DNA of 64,000 nt from positions 1,984,001 through 2,048,000 of the forward strand of contig JBCAMK010000005.1 in the NCBI GenBank assembly GCA_038503065.1, given 5' to 3'. The translations under genes and the position numbers were made by a program. The notes below the pieces were generated by a model. That model ran no database searches. It saw only the letters and a program-made list of their open reading frames with translations, and had not been told where the DNA came from. Positions 1 to 12,709 of this stretch are shown in pieces. The stretch is from Paragyromitra xinjiangensis (Eukaryota > Ascomycota > Pezizomycetes > Pezizales > Discinaceae). Every line of letters begins with the position of its first letter. Positions within the stretch are counted from its first letter, which is position 1.

Positions 1-555
1 AGTCATGATTGATGTTAGCAGCTGAGAGCTGGCGAGGCTGAAAGGGTTGAAGCTATTAGAAAGACAAATGGTTATATGTGTTTTGATTTGGACCTGTGCG
101 ACAATGGCTTTCCAAAGCACAAATAAGGTCAAAGAGGCTGCTCAGGGCCTACTCTGCGGGGGGGGGGGGTTGAGCTCCTATTTAGAGTTTCTTTTTTGCA
201 TTGGCTCGGAATTCATCTCAAATTATGATATTGTACGTTTTCCTTGAAGGAATGGGCAATTTCGTTTGGATTGTGCGTAATAACTGCATTCTTCTGCTTT
301 TGGTCTCTTGGTGATCGAGTGATTTTGAGTGATGTCACGATTAGAGAAAGCAGGGTAACTTCTGTATTGAAGCTAAACGGGTTAGCTTACTGCACCAAGA
401 GTGCAGGGAATTCCGCGTGTGCGACGTAGAACACAGACTCAACGAAGGCAGAAGCCTCAACTCAACCACGACAAACGCGTCTTCCGCTGCAGAAAGGTGA
501 AGGGGATCGATCTTAGATTCTCCATTACCTTGACATATACCAAAATTGCCTCACC
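1..555. other. Intergenic, upstream of NUP188
   Basis: No gene recognised. The stretch contains a run of 12 G at 158-169 and presumably the NUP188 promoter and 5' UTR. The short open frames here show no recognisable protein features. Confidence 0.6.
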
Positions 556-3500
556 ATGGCGCCCATATCTACCGATCTTGACTTTCTGAACGATGCGCTG
601 AAAAACAAGACTCGTTTACCGTAAGTACCCTCACTTTTTGGCGGTCTTAGAAGTCGTAGAGTCTAATGTGCTGTTGTAGGTCATGGAAATCTACATTCGC
701 ACGCCTTACATCCCCATCACCCCCTTCCACAGCGACAATAGCTTCCTTGACTGCGTTCTTGACGTCGCCTACATCTATAGACTCACTTGCCAGCTGCTAC
801 AATCCTTTCCCTCCACCCTCCCCTGCGACCAAAACCGACTTCGAGAAGCGGACAGCTGCAATAAATTTCACCGCAGCAGATCAGCCCAGCAGTGGGAGCG
901 CCGAGTCTGGCAATGCGCTGCCAGGAATTACAGAGCTTAAGGACGCAGCTTTAGAGCTTTCGAAGAGCTTGGATATCGATGAAGTCAGTGCGCTTAGGAT
1001 TGTTGTGCTGGAGTACCAGACTCGACCAGCGGCCAACCTGATAGCGTCAGATGCTAGCAACGGCCGTGGCGCACAGGGCAGCTTTGAGACAGAGTCTGCA
1101 CCGGAGACTAGCCGGTTGGTTTCGGAAGCAGAAAGGAAGGAGAATACGTTTTTGAGTAGGGTAAGCGTGTATATGAGTGAGAGGAGATATATCATTAAGG
1201 TGGCAGCGTTTTTGGTGAGGGCTGCCATTTTGGCGGATAGAAAGGATAATATTTGGAGAGAAGTGGGCCGAAGATTTGCGGTGGAGGGTATCGTAGAGAA
1301 GGGAGGTCTTGCTGGAAAAGTTGTAGACGCCATCTCACAGCGATGGCATCAAGGGGCAAGGGATGGCGAGGGATTGCCGCCCTGGATTAAAACACGTATG
1401 GAGGGAAGCGCACACCCAATAGCATACAAGTGGGAACAGCAGGTAAGCTTATATTCAATTAGTGGATAGCTGGCGGAATGTAGTTGAGGCTAAAGCTAAC
1501 TTCTGTGGATGTTGACAGACATTATGGGAAATAATACACCTACTACAACTTCTTTTTGTGATTTTGTATAAGTCCTTAGAAGAAAGTAGCGCCACTTTAG
1601 TTATCAAATGGTTTAATCTCATGAGAGACACCATCTTTCTCTCAATCCGGGACTATGTATACGACTCCGAAATTCTATTTCAACGTTAATCACTAATGAC
1701 GGGTTTAGGTTCCCTTCCCAGAAGCATTTGAGATCACCAACCTGTACAAATACGCTGTTCCCCTCACGTCCATTGTCTCGATAACCCTACTCCAACATCC
1801 CAAAGTTGAGAAACATATGCAACAAGAATTTGCCCGCACATTTTCCAACGAGTCGTCCGCAACACCCCCAATTTCCGGCCCCGCTGCGGGTGCTTCACGC
1901 AAGCCCCAGCCAGCAGTCAGCGATCAAAGCTTTTATATCGAAAACCCAGGCGCGATCAAAGCTGTTACGGATTGCTTCCATAACACACTCGGTGCTCCTG
2001 GAGCAGCTATCCCTGGTTTTGGGTGGGCGTTGATACTGCTCGAGATTATCAACTTTGTTAAGATATCTCAGGAAATTGATGACGCGGATCCTTTTGCTCC
2101 CAGCAGTGGGCGTGTAGAAAGACGCCCGACTGTGGAGCTATATGAGAATGTCCTAGCAAACTTGTTTGATGGGCCAGCGGAGAAGGAAACAAGGGGACTT
2201 GCAATTGCAACCACGAGAGATGCGTTGGAATCTATTGTCCTCATGATCGAGCCCTCGGGTGTTGCGGGCGAGGCGTTTCTGGGAGCTAAATTCTGGATTG
2301 AGTCGGAGGAAGACGGGAGCAGGATGAAGAATGTGCTTGCGAGTCTTGTTAGGAAGGCGTTACCTGACCTGAGCATCACTGGTGAAGTCCTCATGACTGT
2401 TCTCCTAGTCCACGAGCTCCAGTACAAAGATCTAGCAGAGTACCAGAAGTTTCTCGAAGACGAAGCAGAGCGAGAAGGTGAAGACCCCTCAGGGTGGACA
2501 GGTAGCTCGGCTGCAAGATTCACAAAGCAGGAAGCTGCGTTGCGGTTCCTCCGGCGCGCAAAGAACAGGTTCCCTTATGAGCCGATCTTGTTCTTGAAGC
2601 TTGTTAAAGGGATTGCGACGGAAAGTGCATATGTGTGTGATTATCTGACGCAAATGGACACATATACCCAAATGCTACCACAGGGATTCGGAGACTATGA
2701 CGTTGATGACGAGGACTCAGATGTTACGAAGATCCAACTCACCAATGATCTGCTTGTGTTTGCTCCACGAGATGGCGGTGTCTTTGAGGATGAGTACGCT
2801 CCGAGGGGCGGGATAGTCATTCCGGCAGGCACAATTGGCGAGATCACATCTACGGGCGGTAGCCGGCCGGTTGTGGCGTGGAAGCATCAATACAATACGT
2901 TCCCGCTCTTCGGCAGGGTTCTAGAGTATGCTTTGATTGGAGATGGCACGGAATCAGGCCCACGTCAAGTGATGGCTGGAGAACTGGGTACCGGAGAGAC
3001 CGTCACTGAGATCGTTGGACTATTAACTATGCTGATTGCTTCCGGCACTTCTAGCTATGGAAAGGGCCGTGAAGGTTTCGACGTTGCTCGCATCTTAGAG
3101 GAGGCGAGCGACATCGTTGGACGGAGCAGAGATGTAGTCTCGATTGTTTTTGATCTACTAGAAGCAGGGCTGCAATCTGCGGCACAATCAACGAATATGC
3201 AGAAGTCAACGGATTTTATTGTTGCGGCGCTACAGTTCGTGGATGCTCTTATCAAAATTCTGCCCGGCAGGGTATGGCCTTTCATTGCTCGAAGCACGAT
3301 CCTAGAACGACATGGTCGTGGGGGAGCGTTTGTGAGTATACTGTCAGCAATTGAAGTTGTGCGCGGGGATTATGAGTTCACAGTCAACTGTCTGAATTTA
3401 TTTGAACACCTTGTGGAAGAGGCAGTTCAGAGCAGTGTTGTGAATATGGGAGGTAGCAAGAGCTTGATGTTGGCTTCCATGGCCTCAAATACGACAACGA

Positions 3501-6310
3501 GATCTGGTGTCAGTATTGCAGTTCAGAGAGAGATCTTAATGAGCTGGACAAGAGTGACCGTGGATGTGTTTGAGAGTTATAGGGGGTGGAAGTACGTCAA
3601 CAGGGAACAAAGGTTAGACATCGGCCGCCGCATCGCGAGGATATTCTCGACAATTCTTATGAAAGTCTATGGCATTGATGATTCGACGGACGTGAACGCA
3701 AAGGTTACGAGCGTTCTAGCACCTAGTGCTGAGCATCTTGTAAAGGTTTTCCTTTCAGAGAGTGCGAATGAGCTTCCTATGGAGCCGATTATTGGCGCAA
3801 TTAATGATGGCCTTGCTACGCCGGAAACTAGTCTGCATCTTAGATCGTTGAATGGGTGGATTGAGCATGTTGAGGCTGTGGTTAAGTTCTCGGAGATCTG
3901 CGTTAGCGTTAGGGGATATCTTGAGTGAGTTTGTTTTGTCTACCCTAAGCTGTTGAGATTGAATAACTACTGACACGGAGGCCCACCAGTCTACCACCTT
4001 CACAATTGGAGAAGCAACTTTATGGCGGGGCAGCATCGTTGGCCAAGTTGTATGCTACTCACGACCGATATAGACTGCCCGTTCTCGAATTGTTCGAAAG
4101 TATGGTTGTCGCGTTTGGTACTGCTCAAAACGAACCGCCGTCCTTACTGGGGCATCTTGGAGCAGAATGCGCCAACCACTTTGCGACAGTACTGAGGAGC
4201 TTGGATAGGCCGTTTGACGATGAATTACTTGAATCACGGATATGGGGATTCGTGTCTGCTGTCGTAAGTAACAAGCAGCAGGGATTGTCAATACTGTTAC
4301 TCCGTGGGGAGACTTTGTGGAAGGGTGGCCTCAGCACCCGAGATAAACAGCCAAAGAAATCGCTGTTATCAGTAGCTCTGGACTCTTTGTCAGATATCGA
4401 TAAATTGTCTGCTGGAAAAGCTTTAGCGATGCTCGAAGCTGTAGCTTTGTCGCAGAATTTCTGGAGTCTCGCCATGGATGATCTAGGGAAACATCCCAAG
4501 TTTATCAGTGCTATCACAAACCACGTGGAGTCTTTGACCATCGAATTCCTACCAGCAGATTCGAAGGAGATCATCACGGAAAAAGCGAACAAGGTTGCCG
4601 TGGCGGCATGCGTGGCGCAAATCCTGGCGATGCATCTTCACTCGCGGCAACCATCAACACGTGGTGGCTTTGTCAAAGAACTCATCCCTAGACTAAGGTT
4701 TTACTTTGAAAAGGCTGTCAAGATCAGCGGTTATAGAGCGTCGCTGCATGGACATCTGCAGAAGAACTTTGAGGAAAAGTGGCCTGGTTTGACACTGGTG
4801 AAATTGAAGAAGACTAGGTTACGGAGGAGGGAGTATGGGCCCCGCTACTTCTATGATATGGAGCTTGCTGGAAAGGTATTGGGTTTTGACCCTAGCTGGG
4901 GCGGGAGGGCAGATGGATATGCGAGTGAGGTGGAGCAGGCGAATTTGAATCTTTCTTTAGTAGATTCCCAGGTGGTAAGTTTTGGTTCCCTCGAAGCGGC
5001 AAAGACCTTTTGCTAATGAATTTTTCTAGGTTCTGTTGAGGGCATGGAAATTATTGGCTATGGAATTGTGTGATTTCGTCTCAAACATTAAGGAACTGGA
5101 ACAACCGTTAGTTGAAGTTGTTGAGAGCTGTCTGACAGCAAATATCGAGACCGGCCTTCCCTCACCGATTTTCAAGACTATTGTCTGCGAGCGAGCAGAA
5201 TTTGCGTTCGTTATCCTACGCAGGCTCCAGCAAGCCATCCCAGGGGCTAACGCAGCAAGCCAATTCGACCGTATCCTAGAGCTAGCATGGAATGCCATCG
5301 TCAATTCAGCCCCAGAATTTCGACTAGCTCTCGCGACGGCTGATGTCACTTATTATCGGTCTTTGCTGCGGATTCTTTACATCGCACTTCACTCGAATGC
5401 CGCGAAAGAAAACCAATCGACGAAAATGGCCTATATGATTCTCGATATTTTGGATCTTGTCGTCACTAAGGGTTTTAGAGATTTAGCCACCGCTGCACAT
5501 GCTCACCCTACCACTACAAATCCTGAAGATATTGCGCTTGTCACTGCGATATTACAAGCTGCTCTTAAACTGAACGGGATCGAGGTGATTCATGGCGGGT
5601 TGAGCTCACATATTGGAGATAATGGGACGATCAGAGCTGCGACTACGTTGTTTTCCTGGGCAGAGCAACTGGCAGGCGATGGTGACCCTGTCTACGGAGA
5701 ATTGAGCGCGCTATTCCTCCTGCAGCTGTCCTCGGTAGCGGTGATCGCCGAACAACTTGCTGTCGAGGGAATACTTGAACTCTTAATTAACAGCTCCCTC
5801 TCGGCTAGGATCCGACAAGGTGTCTCGCCGACATCCGAGCCAAGACTATACGCCATCTGGAATAGAGGGTTGCTTCCCATTGCGTTGAACCTTCTGACTC
5901 ATATCGGCCCAAGGATCGCAAGGGAAGTCGTAGCGTTCTTGCAATTCTTTGGACCACAATTGGAGAACACCATTACTTCTTGGCAGAGCCATAGCATCGT
6001 CACTTTGTCATCTGTTAATGAAGCTACCACAATCGTAATGCTCATGACAATCCTTGGTAGGATGGGGATCAAAGTTGGCACCGAGGCGAGTGGACAGGGT
6101 CTCAAGTTCGATAAAGCTGCTCTTATAGAGTCGGTGGATTATCTCTTAAGCCACAGGAACTTTCTCAAGACGCTCATTGTGCCAACGAACGCGGAAGAGG
6201 AGGAGATGATGAAAAGGGGTGATTCAGAGGAGAATGAATTGATCGAGAGGGTTGCGAGTGGGATGGCAATGTTGCAAGGGCTTTTGACAGAAGATGAGGC
6301 GGAGGAATAG
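556..6310 (+). CDS. NUP188: Nucleoporin NUP188 (inner-ring scaffold)
   Basis: Large scaffold nucleoporin of the nuclear pore inner ring, an alpha-solenoid that binds NIC96. My model has six exons: 556-620, 680-1442, 1519-1656, 1709-3924, 3990-4974 and 5030-6310. All phases agree and give 1815 aa, close to the roughly 1800-1900 aa of filamentous-fungal NUP188. The ATG at 556 sits in TCACCATGG and precedes a small first exon ending at GTAAGT. The protein is helical throughout except for a beta-rich insert near residues 660-755, with stretches such as IQLTNDLLVFAPRDGG and VVAWKHQYNTFPLFGRVLEY. I read this as the SH3-like insert that separates NUP188 from its paralogue NUP192. The C-terminus is acidic (LLTEDEAEE). 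The 52-nt intron starting GTATAC at 1657 is the least certain join, but it is the only one that keeps the frame open. Confidence 0.9.
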
Positions 6311-7143
6311 GATTGAGGTATGGTTATGGAGTTTAATGAAGCTATCATCAAGGGAGCTTAAGATGGAGGGGTGGGGGCGGGGTGTGGAGCTGTTCTATAG
6401 CGTATCTGATTTCTGGGTTGAGTTTTTTTTACTGTGATGAAAGTAGCTGCTGTACATTATAAAAATATGTGAATGGGAATGCATGATAATATGGCTATAT
6501 AACGAGCTCTAGCCCCAAAGTCCTGGATAAAAATATTGTCTACGTGAAGTTCCTGAAAGTTTCCGCTAGCTGCAATGTCGTCTAGCATACTGAAATATGT
6601 CTAAGTAGTCATCCGGATATAATGCCGTCTAAAAATGAGTTTGAATTGTGATACTAAGCCTGAGGACTATGAGGCATTCAGGACAGTAAAGCCAACGTCG
6701 ACAAAACCTTGCCCCGCTTACTGCACAGGAAACACGTAGAAGTATGTGTTCTTGGTATCTTTGCTGAGAACTATAAGTAGAGAAAGCACATGCAATTGAG
6801 CGCTCAAACCACCTAGGATCACAATCTCTCACTCGGTAGAGATGCCGCTTTCTATCACGGCAAAACTTCAAGCATCAAAGGAGGAAATAGGAAGCCCTAG
6901 TTTGTATACATGTAGCTCATATAGCCCCTAGGATCGTACTTGGGGAATTATTGGGTGATTGATATACATATGCGCCCCGTTTCGGTTTAGTTACCCTGCC
7001 ATAAATACATGTGCACGGACCAATAATGCTATCCCAGCCTCAGCAACGGTCCTTCAAACGAAGCTTCCCCGCCATATCCCCCACTATCCGACAGCTATCA
7101 GCATCTATCTTTACGCCACAAACCCCATAAACAACGATTAAGG
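6311..7143. other. Intergenic, NUP188 to CSN2
   Basis: No gene supported. It holds the NUP188 3' region and the CSN2 promoter, with one copy of the palindrome TACATGTA at 6907-6914. The minus-strand 80-codon open frame at 6629-6871 has no recognisable features. Confidence 0.6.
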
Positions 7144-8837
7144 ATGTCTGATGACGATTTCATGCTCGAGTCTGACCAGGAGGACTATGAGTTTGATTAC
7201 GAGACTGAAGGCGAAGATGAATCCCCGGATGTTGACGTCGAGAACCGCTACTACAACGCCAAGCAGATGAAGCAAAATGATCCACAGGCGGCCATCGAGG
7301 AGTTTCTTAGTGTGGTATCACTAGAGAAGGAAAAGGGAGACTGGTGTGTTTCAGAGATAGTTGGATTAAGCCTGGGGAGTATGTGAGGGCTGATAGCTTC
7401 TGGTGTGGCTTAGGGGATTTAAAGGTCTGAAGCAGGCTATAAAGCTAGAGTTTAAGCTGAAGCAGCATGATAAGGTAACGAAGCTTAAGAGAAGATAAGA
7501 AATACTTATTCACTCATGATGTGAAAACAGGCAGTAGAACACTATGCCGAACTCCTCACCTATATTCGCTCCGCCGTAACACGCAACTATTCGGAAAAAT
7601 CCCTGAATAACATGCTTGACTATATTTCCTCCTCGAACGACCTAGAAGACATGCCGTACATGGAAAAGTTTTACGACATGACTCTCGATGCGTTCCAGGG
7701 CACGAACAACGAACGGTTATGGCTAAAGACGAATATTAAGCTAGCGAAGCTATGGTTAGATCGCAAAGAGTATAGCCGTCTTACTAGAAATGTCAGGCTA
7801 CTGCATCAAGCTTGTCAAAGGCCAGACGGGTCAGATGACCCGTCAAAGGGGACATACTTGCTCGAGGTCTATGCTATTGAAATCCAGATGTATTCGGAGA
7901 CGGGAAATAATAAGAAGCTAAAGGTAAGGGGTATGTTTCAGGGGCAATTAGACTATTCAAACTAATTGGGCTAAAGGTTTTGTATAACAAATCTTTGCGG
8001 GTCAGATCGGCTGTTCCCCATCCAAGAATCATGGGAATCATCCGTGAATGTGGCGGGAAGATGCACATGAATGAAGGTAAATATTCCGTTTTATCTAGAA
8101 CCTGCAGCGTCCCTTTTTAACCTATTATTTAGAAAACTGGAAGGATGCTCAAAGTGACTTCTTCGAGTCATTCCGCAACTACGACGAGGCTGGATCGCTG
8201 CAAAGGATCCAAGTCTTGAAGTACTTAGTCCTAGCTAGTATGCTCATGAAATCTGAGATCAACCCTTTTGAATCTCAAGAGACAAAACCGTCCGTTGGAA
8301 GCCTTAATATTTTCATGCGTATAAACTAATTCGTTATATAGATACAAAACCGACCCTCGCATCGTAGCAATGACCGACCTCGTTGAGGCTTATCAACGCA
8401 ATGAGATTCATAGATATGAATCTATCCTTGAAAAGAACAAAGACGACATCCTCTCAGATCCGTTCATTCGCGAACATATCGACGAAGTCACTCGTAATAT
8501 TCGTACAGAAGCTCTCCTGAAACTGATCGCGCCGTTCACACGTTTCACTCTTGACTTCATCGCACGGCAGCTACGCATTGCTGTCCCAGAGGTGCAGGAA
8601 ATTCTCGGTTTCCTTATTCTTGACAAGAAGATCCGCGGGAAAATCAATCAGGAAAAGGGGACTGTGCAGATCGAAAGCAACGTTGATGCGGAGCGGATGC
8701 GTGCAATGAAGGAGTGGTCATCGGCACTAGATAGGCTCTCGAATACACTCTTCAGTGATGGAGAAGGCTTCAAGTCAGATGACAACACTCACCTAGGAGG
8801 TGGTCCGTCATCTGCTCTTTTTGAAGGCCGACGATAG
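7144..8837 (+). CDS. csn2: COP9 signalosome subunit 2 (CSN2)
   Basis: PCI-domain subunit of the COP9 signalosome, which removes NEDD8/RUB from cullins; CSN2 contacts the cullin-RBX side. The exons 7144-7343, 7414-7474, 7531-7923, 7977-8076, 8133-8289 and 8342-8837 give 468 aa, slightly under the usual 480-500. The N-terminus is acidic ([20 protein letters not shown]) as in the family. It is followed by the helical TPR-like array ([40 protein letters not shown]) and a C-terminal PCI domain at about residues 290-430 ([19 protein letters not shown]). The conserved run [18 protein letters not shown] forces the fifth intron to start at GTCCGT (8290), an unusual donor. The tail is short and polar ([13 protein letters not shown]). 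Confidence 0.93.
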
Positions 8838-8851
8838 ATAGATAGATAGAT
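8833..8851. repeat. (GATA)n microsatellite
   Basis: Nearly five tandem GATA units spanning the CSN2 stop codon and the start of its 3' UTR. Confidence 0.8.
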
Positions 8852-9875
8852 GTATGCAATGGTGGTGAGATATCATGCCATAAAACGGCGCTAAGGATGA
8901 AACGAAGATGGGTGGACTGTCCCTACAAGATGATCGTCTGCTCAGAAGAACGATGATGATGATGATGGGCTAGAGTCCATTTTATGGGATTTTTCATGAA
9001 GGGCTGAATATAAGTTATGATGGAGTACTGTAAAATGAGGTAGCGCTTTTTTTTCTCATGGCCCCGGGCGCAGGTGTTTCCTACTTAAAATTTCTGCTTT
9101 CTGCGATGTGAATCATCACTGGGATTGAGTTACATGTCTAGATAAGAGAACCACATGCAGCTACGCTCTAGTGTAGTCTAGGCTTCAAGGCTGATATATA
9201 AGATATCACACGAAACTTGATGCCTCTGGTGCTCGTAAGACGAATTGGCCGACCAAATTGGTAGAAATACAGAGATCACCCGCTTGAAAATTCTCTTAAA
9301 CCAGTTCCTATAATTAGCTTGGGGAACTCGGTTCCTTATGTAAAGTGCTGGAGAATCTCGTATGAAACGGCTCTAGGGGTTTTGCTCGATTATCCAATGA
9401 TATTCTATAATAAGCGAAAGTGTCCTCTCTGATAGGTCCGTTATCGGTGTCCCCACTGGTCTATTCGTTGGTTGAGTCTCTATATAGAAGTTGAAGGCAG
9501 GTGCGAATGAGTCCGAATAAGTCCAAAATGAAAGATACTGAGAACAATGAAGGATCTATTGGGGAATATCTTCATCACGATCCAAATGTCCGTCGAGTGA
9601 TCGCACGTGACTAAAGAATTTATATACATTACCATAATACACACCACCAGCTAATTAGAGGATTGTATGCTCCAGATTCCCGTGAATTGGGGGAAATTAC
9701 TGAAATTAGCATTCGCTCTTCACGTAGACCTTGATTCTTTGATCCAAAGTACCAAACCGCTTCTGAACGAACTCAGTGAAGTAGTATAGCATCAACCCCA
9801 ATTTCATGGCCAGAAGTTAAAGATAATGATCTCACAACCCTATTATTTTTATTTTCTGTCCACCTGATCAGTTAC
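8838..9875. other. Intergenic, convergent 3' regions
   Basis: I see no coding feature. The stretch lies between the 3' ends of CSN2 (+) and the hypothetical gene at 9876-11474 (-). It includes a short ATG repeat (GATGATGATGATG, near 8951) and AT-rich sequence. Confidence 0.6.
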
Positions 9876-11474
9876 CTAAAGTGATATCGCTTTTGGGCCC
9901 CTGGACTGCTCCTGATGATTGTTTGGTTTTTCGTGAGCCTTCAACGCCTCCCAATAAGAGACAAGTTTGGAATATTGCTGTGCAAAATTACCGTCTGCAG
10001 TCACAAATATTCCTTGACCGCAGATTGCGTCCACAGCGTGAGAGGTATCCATCCTATCCCCTTTGAGCCTCTTGATGCCTACTCCACAGCCCCGTAGATA
10101 CACAAACGCTCGGAGAAGGAGCATATCCCTCGACGGCTGCCAAATATGGACCAAGCGCAGCTTGTGTCGGCGAGTAAATCGTGATATCGCGTCTTGAGTT
10201 TCATTTAGTTGTGGAACTATTTTTCCCCTGTCCCTGACCGACACAGCATCTTTGGTGTCATCGACTTTTCAGAGCGCCAGTATTCCAACAGAGTGTCATT
10301 TATCAGCCGAGCATTAGCAGAGGGGATCAACCCAATTTTTGTGGGAAATTCCCTAGAGTCAATTTCTGCGACATAGCCTAGGACACCAGTATAAAAAAAC
10401 CCAAGTACTGCAACCCAAACTCAGGATATTATCCTAAACATGACGAATTCTGCACTAAGGCCCCAATTCCCACTACCTTGGTGCTGTGATTGAACCGAGG
10501 AATTTCTCGCGATATTCTGTGGCCCTTGTGAGCCTTGCAATCGTTTCATCCGGTGTTTCGTCGTCGTCGTCTTCATCCAGTCCAACAGTCGACATCCTCA
10601 CTGACAGTATAATCAGCAGAATAATTAATACAAGCATACATAGCCGACCCACAGGGTTTTATCATTCCAAGTTGGATTCCTTCAAAGCAAAGTTCGTCAA
10701 TTGTGTTTGATAGGCGAAGAAATTCCTGTTCCTTTTTCTCATCAGAATCCAGGTCTTCACTGGAGAGACCTAACGCCTGGACAGATAGGTGCCAGGACAA
10801 GTCATCGGCTGCTCTCGAAAGACTTTTGTCCCGGCAGTATTCTGAGAGAGCCAGAGACTGTGGTTGCTTGTGGAATGAAGTAAAGATGCTCCTTGATAGG
10901 GAATCTTCTGACGAGATCCTTCCAGCCCACGCGAGTTTCTCAGAGATTTGTGCCTGTAATGATATTAGTTGTAGAAACCCTGGAAGGGTCGGAGGTATAA
11001 CCCACCCGCACCCTGTCATTGCCAGTACCCTGTCCGATAGTTCCTCGCTCCATACCAGCAACGTCGGTGCTCTGTCCAATAGCATTTCTCTCAACACCGA
11101 CGGCGCCAACCTCCTCTTCAGCAGCTCCTCGTTTCGTGTCGATAGTGTTGGGATTCTGCTCAGCTATCTTTGGACTAAGGGCATCCTTGCTGCGGGCTAT
11201 TGTAGAGGCAGATCTGGCGGCGGGAATATGGAAGGTTGTGGGGGAAATTACTTGTTGAAGTTAGCCAGAATATGTAATCGGGAGGTGGCTAGGAAAATGC
11301 TAGCTTACCAGTATTTTCACGTTCATATTCGCTCTCGTGCGGAGAACTCTTTTGAAAGAAATCAGGCTCATTAAGGTAACACGCCGAGCGAGCTCGAGCA
11401 GGAGAGATACCTCTTACGAGTCTGTAGGTAGAAGTCCTCAAAACCCGAAGCTTGAAACGACGGCTCAAGAGCAT
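9876..11474 (-). CDS. Unrecognised protein, possibly mitochondrial
   Basis: I do not recognise the family. The frame starts at ATG 11474 with an arginine-rich, acid-free N-terminus (MLLSRRFKLRVLRTSTYRLV), like a mitochondrial presequence. Exons 11309-11474, about 11006-11250, 10653-10953 and 10477-10600 join in phase, and the introns show good signals (branch GGCTAACTT; a GTGGGT donor at 10652). The middle contains DELCFEGIQLGM and an acidic stretch DEDDDDETPDE. The C-terminal part, ending at 9876, includes IWQPSRDMLLLRAFVYLRG and DTSHAVDAICGQGIFVTADG. That last pattern (H-x-x-D-A, then FVT-x-D-x-N-F) loosely resembles the end of PIN-like domains, which is only an inference. The joins between 10240 and 10476 are uncertain. 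One consistent path uses acceptor CTCTAG near 10356 and a short intron starting GTTGGA near 10285. The alternative is that this part carries a frameshift and the gene is decaying. Confidence 0.5.
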
Positions 11475-12709
11475 AATTTCGGTTGAGTGGGCCGGGGAGG
11501 ATGATGGCGATGACTAGGAGGGGTCTAGGACGTGGACGGGTATGATCCAGAGGCGGGTGTAGTGGTTTGATATATACGCCTATATCCTAAGGCTGTGGCT
11601 CGCACGTGATATGGCTCGTAGCATATTTAAACTGCTAAAGAAATCTTCTTGGGCTCCTTTCATTTCAAGACAGATTTCATTTAGGCCAAGATTATTGTCA
11701 AGCACTGGCACCGTATTAACATACCTCTCTCCCTACGTGTAAGTTAGAGGGTTTCTCTATTTCCACCTCTTCTCAGCTATTGGGGGCTAGAAGAGGGTAG
11801 ATTAATTCTTTCGGAAGTGTCCAAATAACCTCTGTATACATATATCCCTAAGTATGCTAAGCTGTTGACACTATAGCACCTGGTATTCAAATCTAAGCCA
11901 CTATGTCCAAGCTAAAACCCCAACACCTACAGCCAGTCGAATCTCTTGCAAAAACTTGAGAGTCATCAAAACAAATACTTCCAGGTTTTCACAAAAAATA
12001 AGAATGAGTGGCAGAGGTGGAATGAGCTCCAGATTTTGGCGTAAGGATGCGCAAATAGAACCAATGTCTAGACTTATGACGATAAATACTCAAGATACGA
12101 GTTATAGGTTCTTGGCTACCTAATAGCTACATGTAGTGCTTAATTAGCATAGGCTAGGGATTCTACCCACACCCAAGTTTAGAGGTGGGAGTACTTCCTT
12201 ACATCCCTCGCCCTACCCTTCACCCACCGAAACTACATGTACATGTACCTCCCCTCCACATTCCTACAAGAAAGACCCTAAATACCCATCATAGTGCAGC
12301 TACACCAGCTCGCTCAGCAGTACCAAACTCAATAAATGCGATAATGCGACCACGTAACCCAGTAGTAAGAGAAACCCACCAGTAAATTCCACGCCAACCC
12401 AATACTATAGACGACCAGTATATACTCTCAAAGTACATACAAAAAGAGATAAAAAGCAATTACAGCGAAATCCCTACAGCAAAAGATTTCTATGCTCAAT
12501 TCCATGACAGGCTTTAAAACAGTCAACGGGTAATCAGCAAGACAACAAAACGAATAGGTGTAGAAACAGGGTATCGACCAACGAACGTCGTATACAAAAC
12601 ACAGAACAGCAATAGAAAAAAAAGAAACAAGAATACGCCAACACTCCCATCCACCTTCATCCCTCATACCATAACCCATCAAAAAGCAAAACCGAGAGTA
12701 TAACACCCT
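11475..12709. other. Intergenic with TACATGTA motifs
   Basis: No gene supported. It contains TACATGTA at 12128-12135 and two overlapping copies at 12234-12247. The plus-strand 66-codon frame at 12185-12385 is Pro/His-rich and not convincing. The exchanger 3' UTR must lie in the right part. Confidence 0.6.
12234..12247. repeat. Tandem TACATGTA palindrome
   Basis: The sequence reads TACATGTACATGTA, two overlapping copies of an 8-bp palindrome that recurs in non-coding parts of this window. Function unknown. Confidence 0.7.

Noticed and set aside
4125..4592. 155-codon minus-strand open frame
   Set aside because: It is antisense to the well-supported NUP188 exon 5 and has no family signal.
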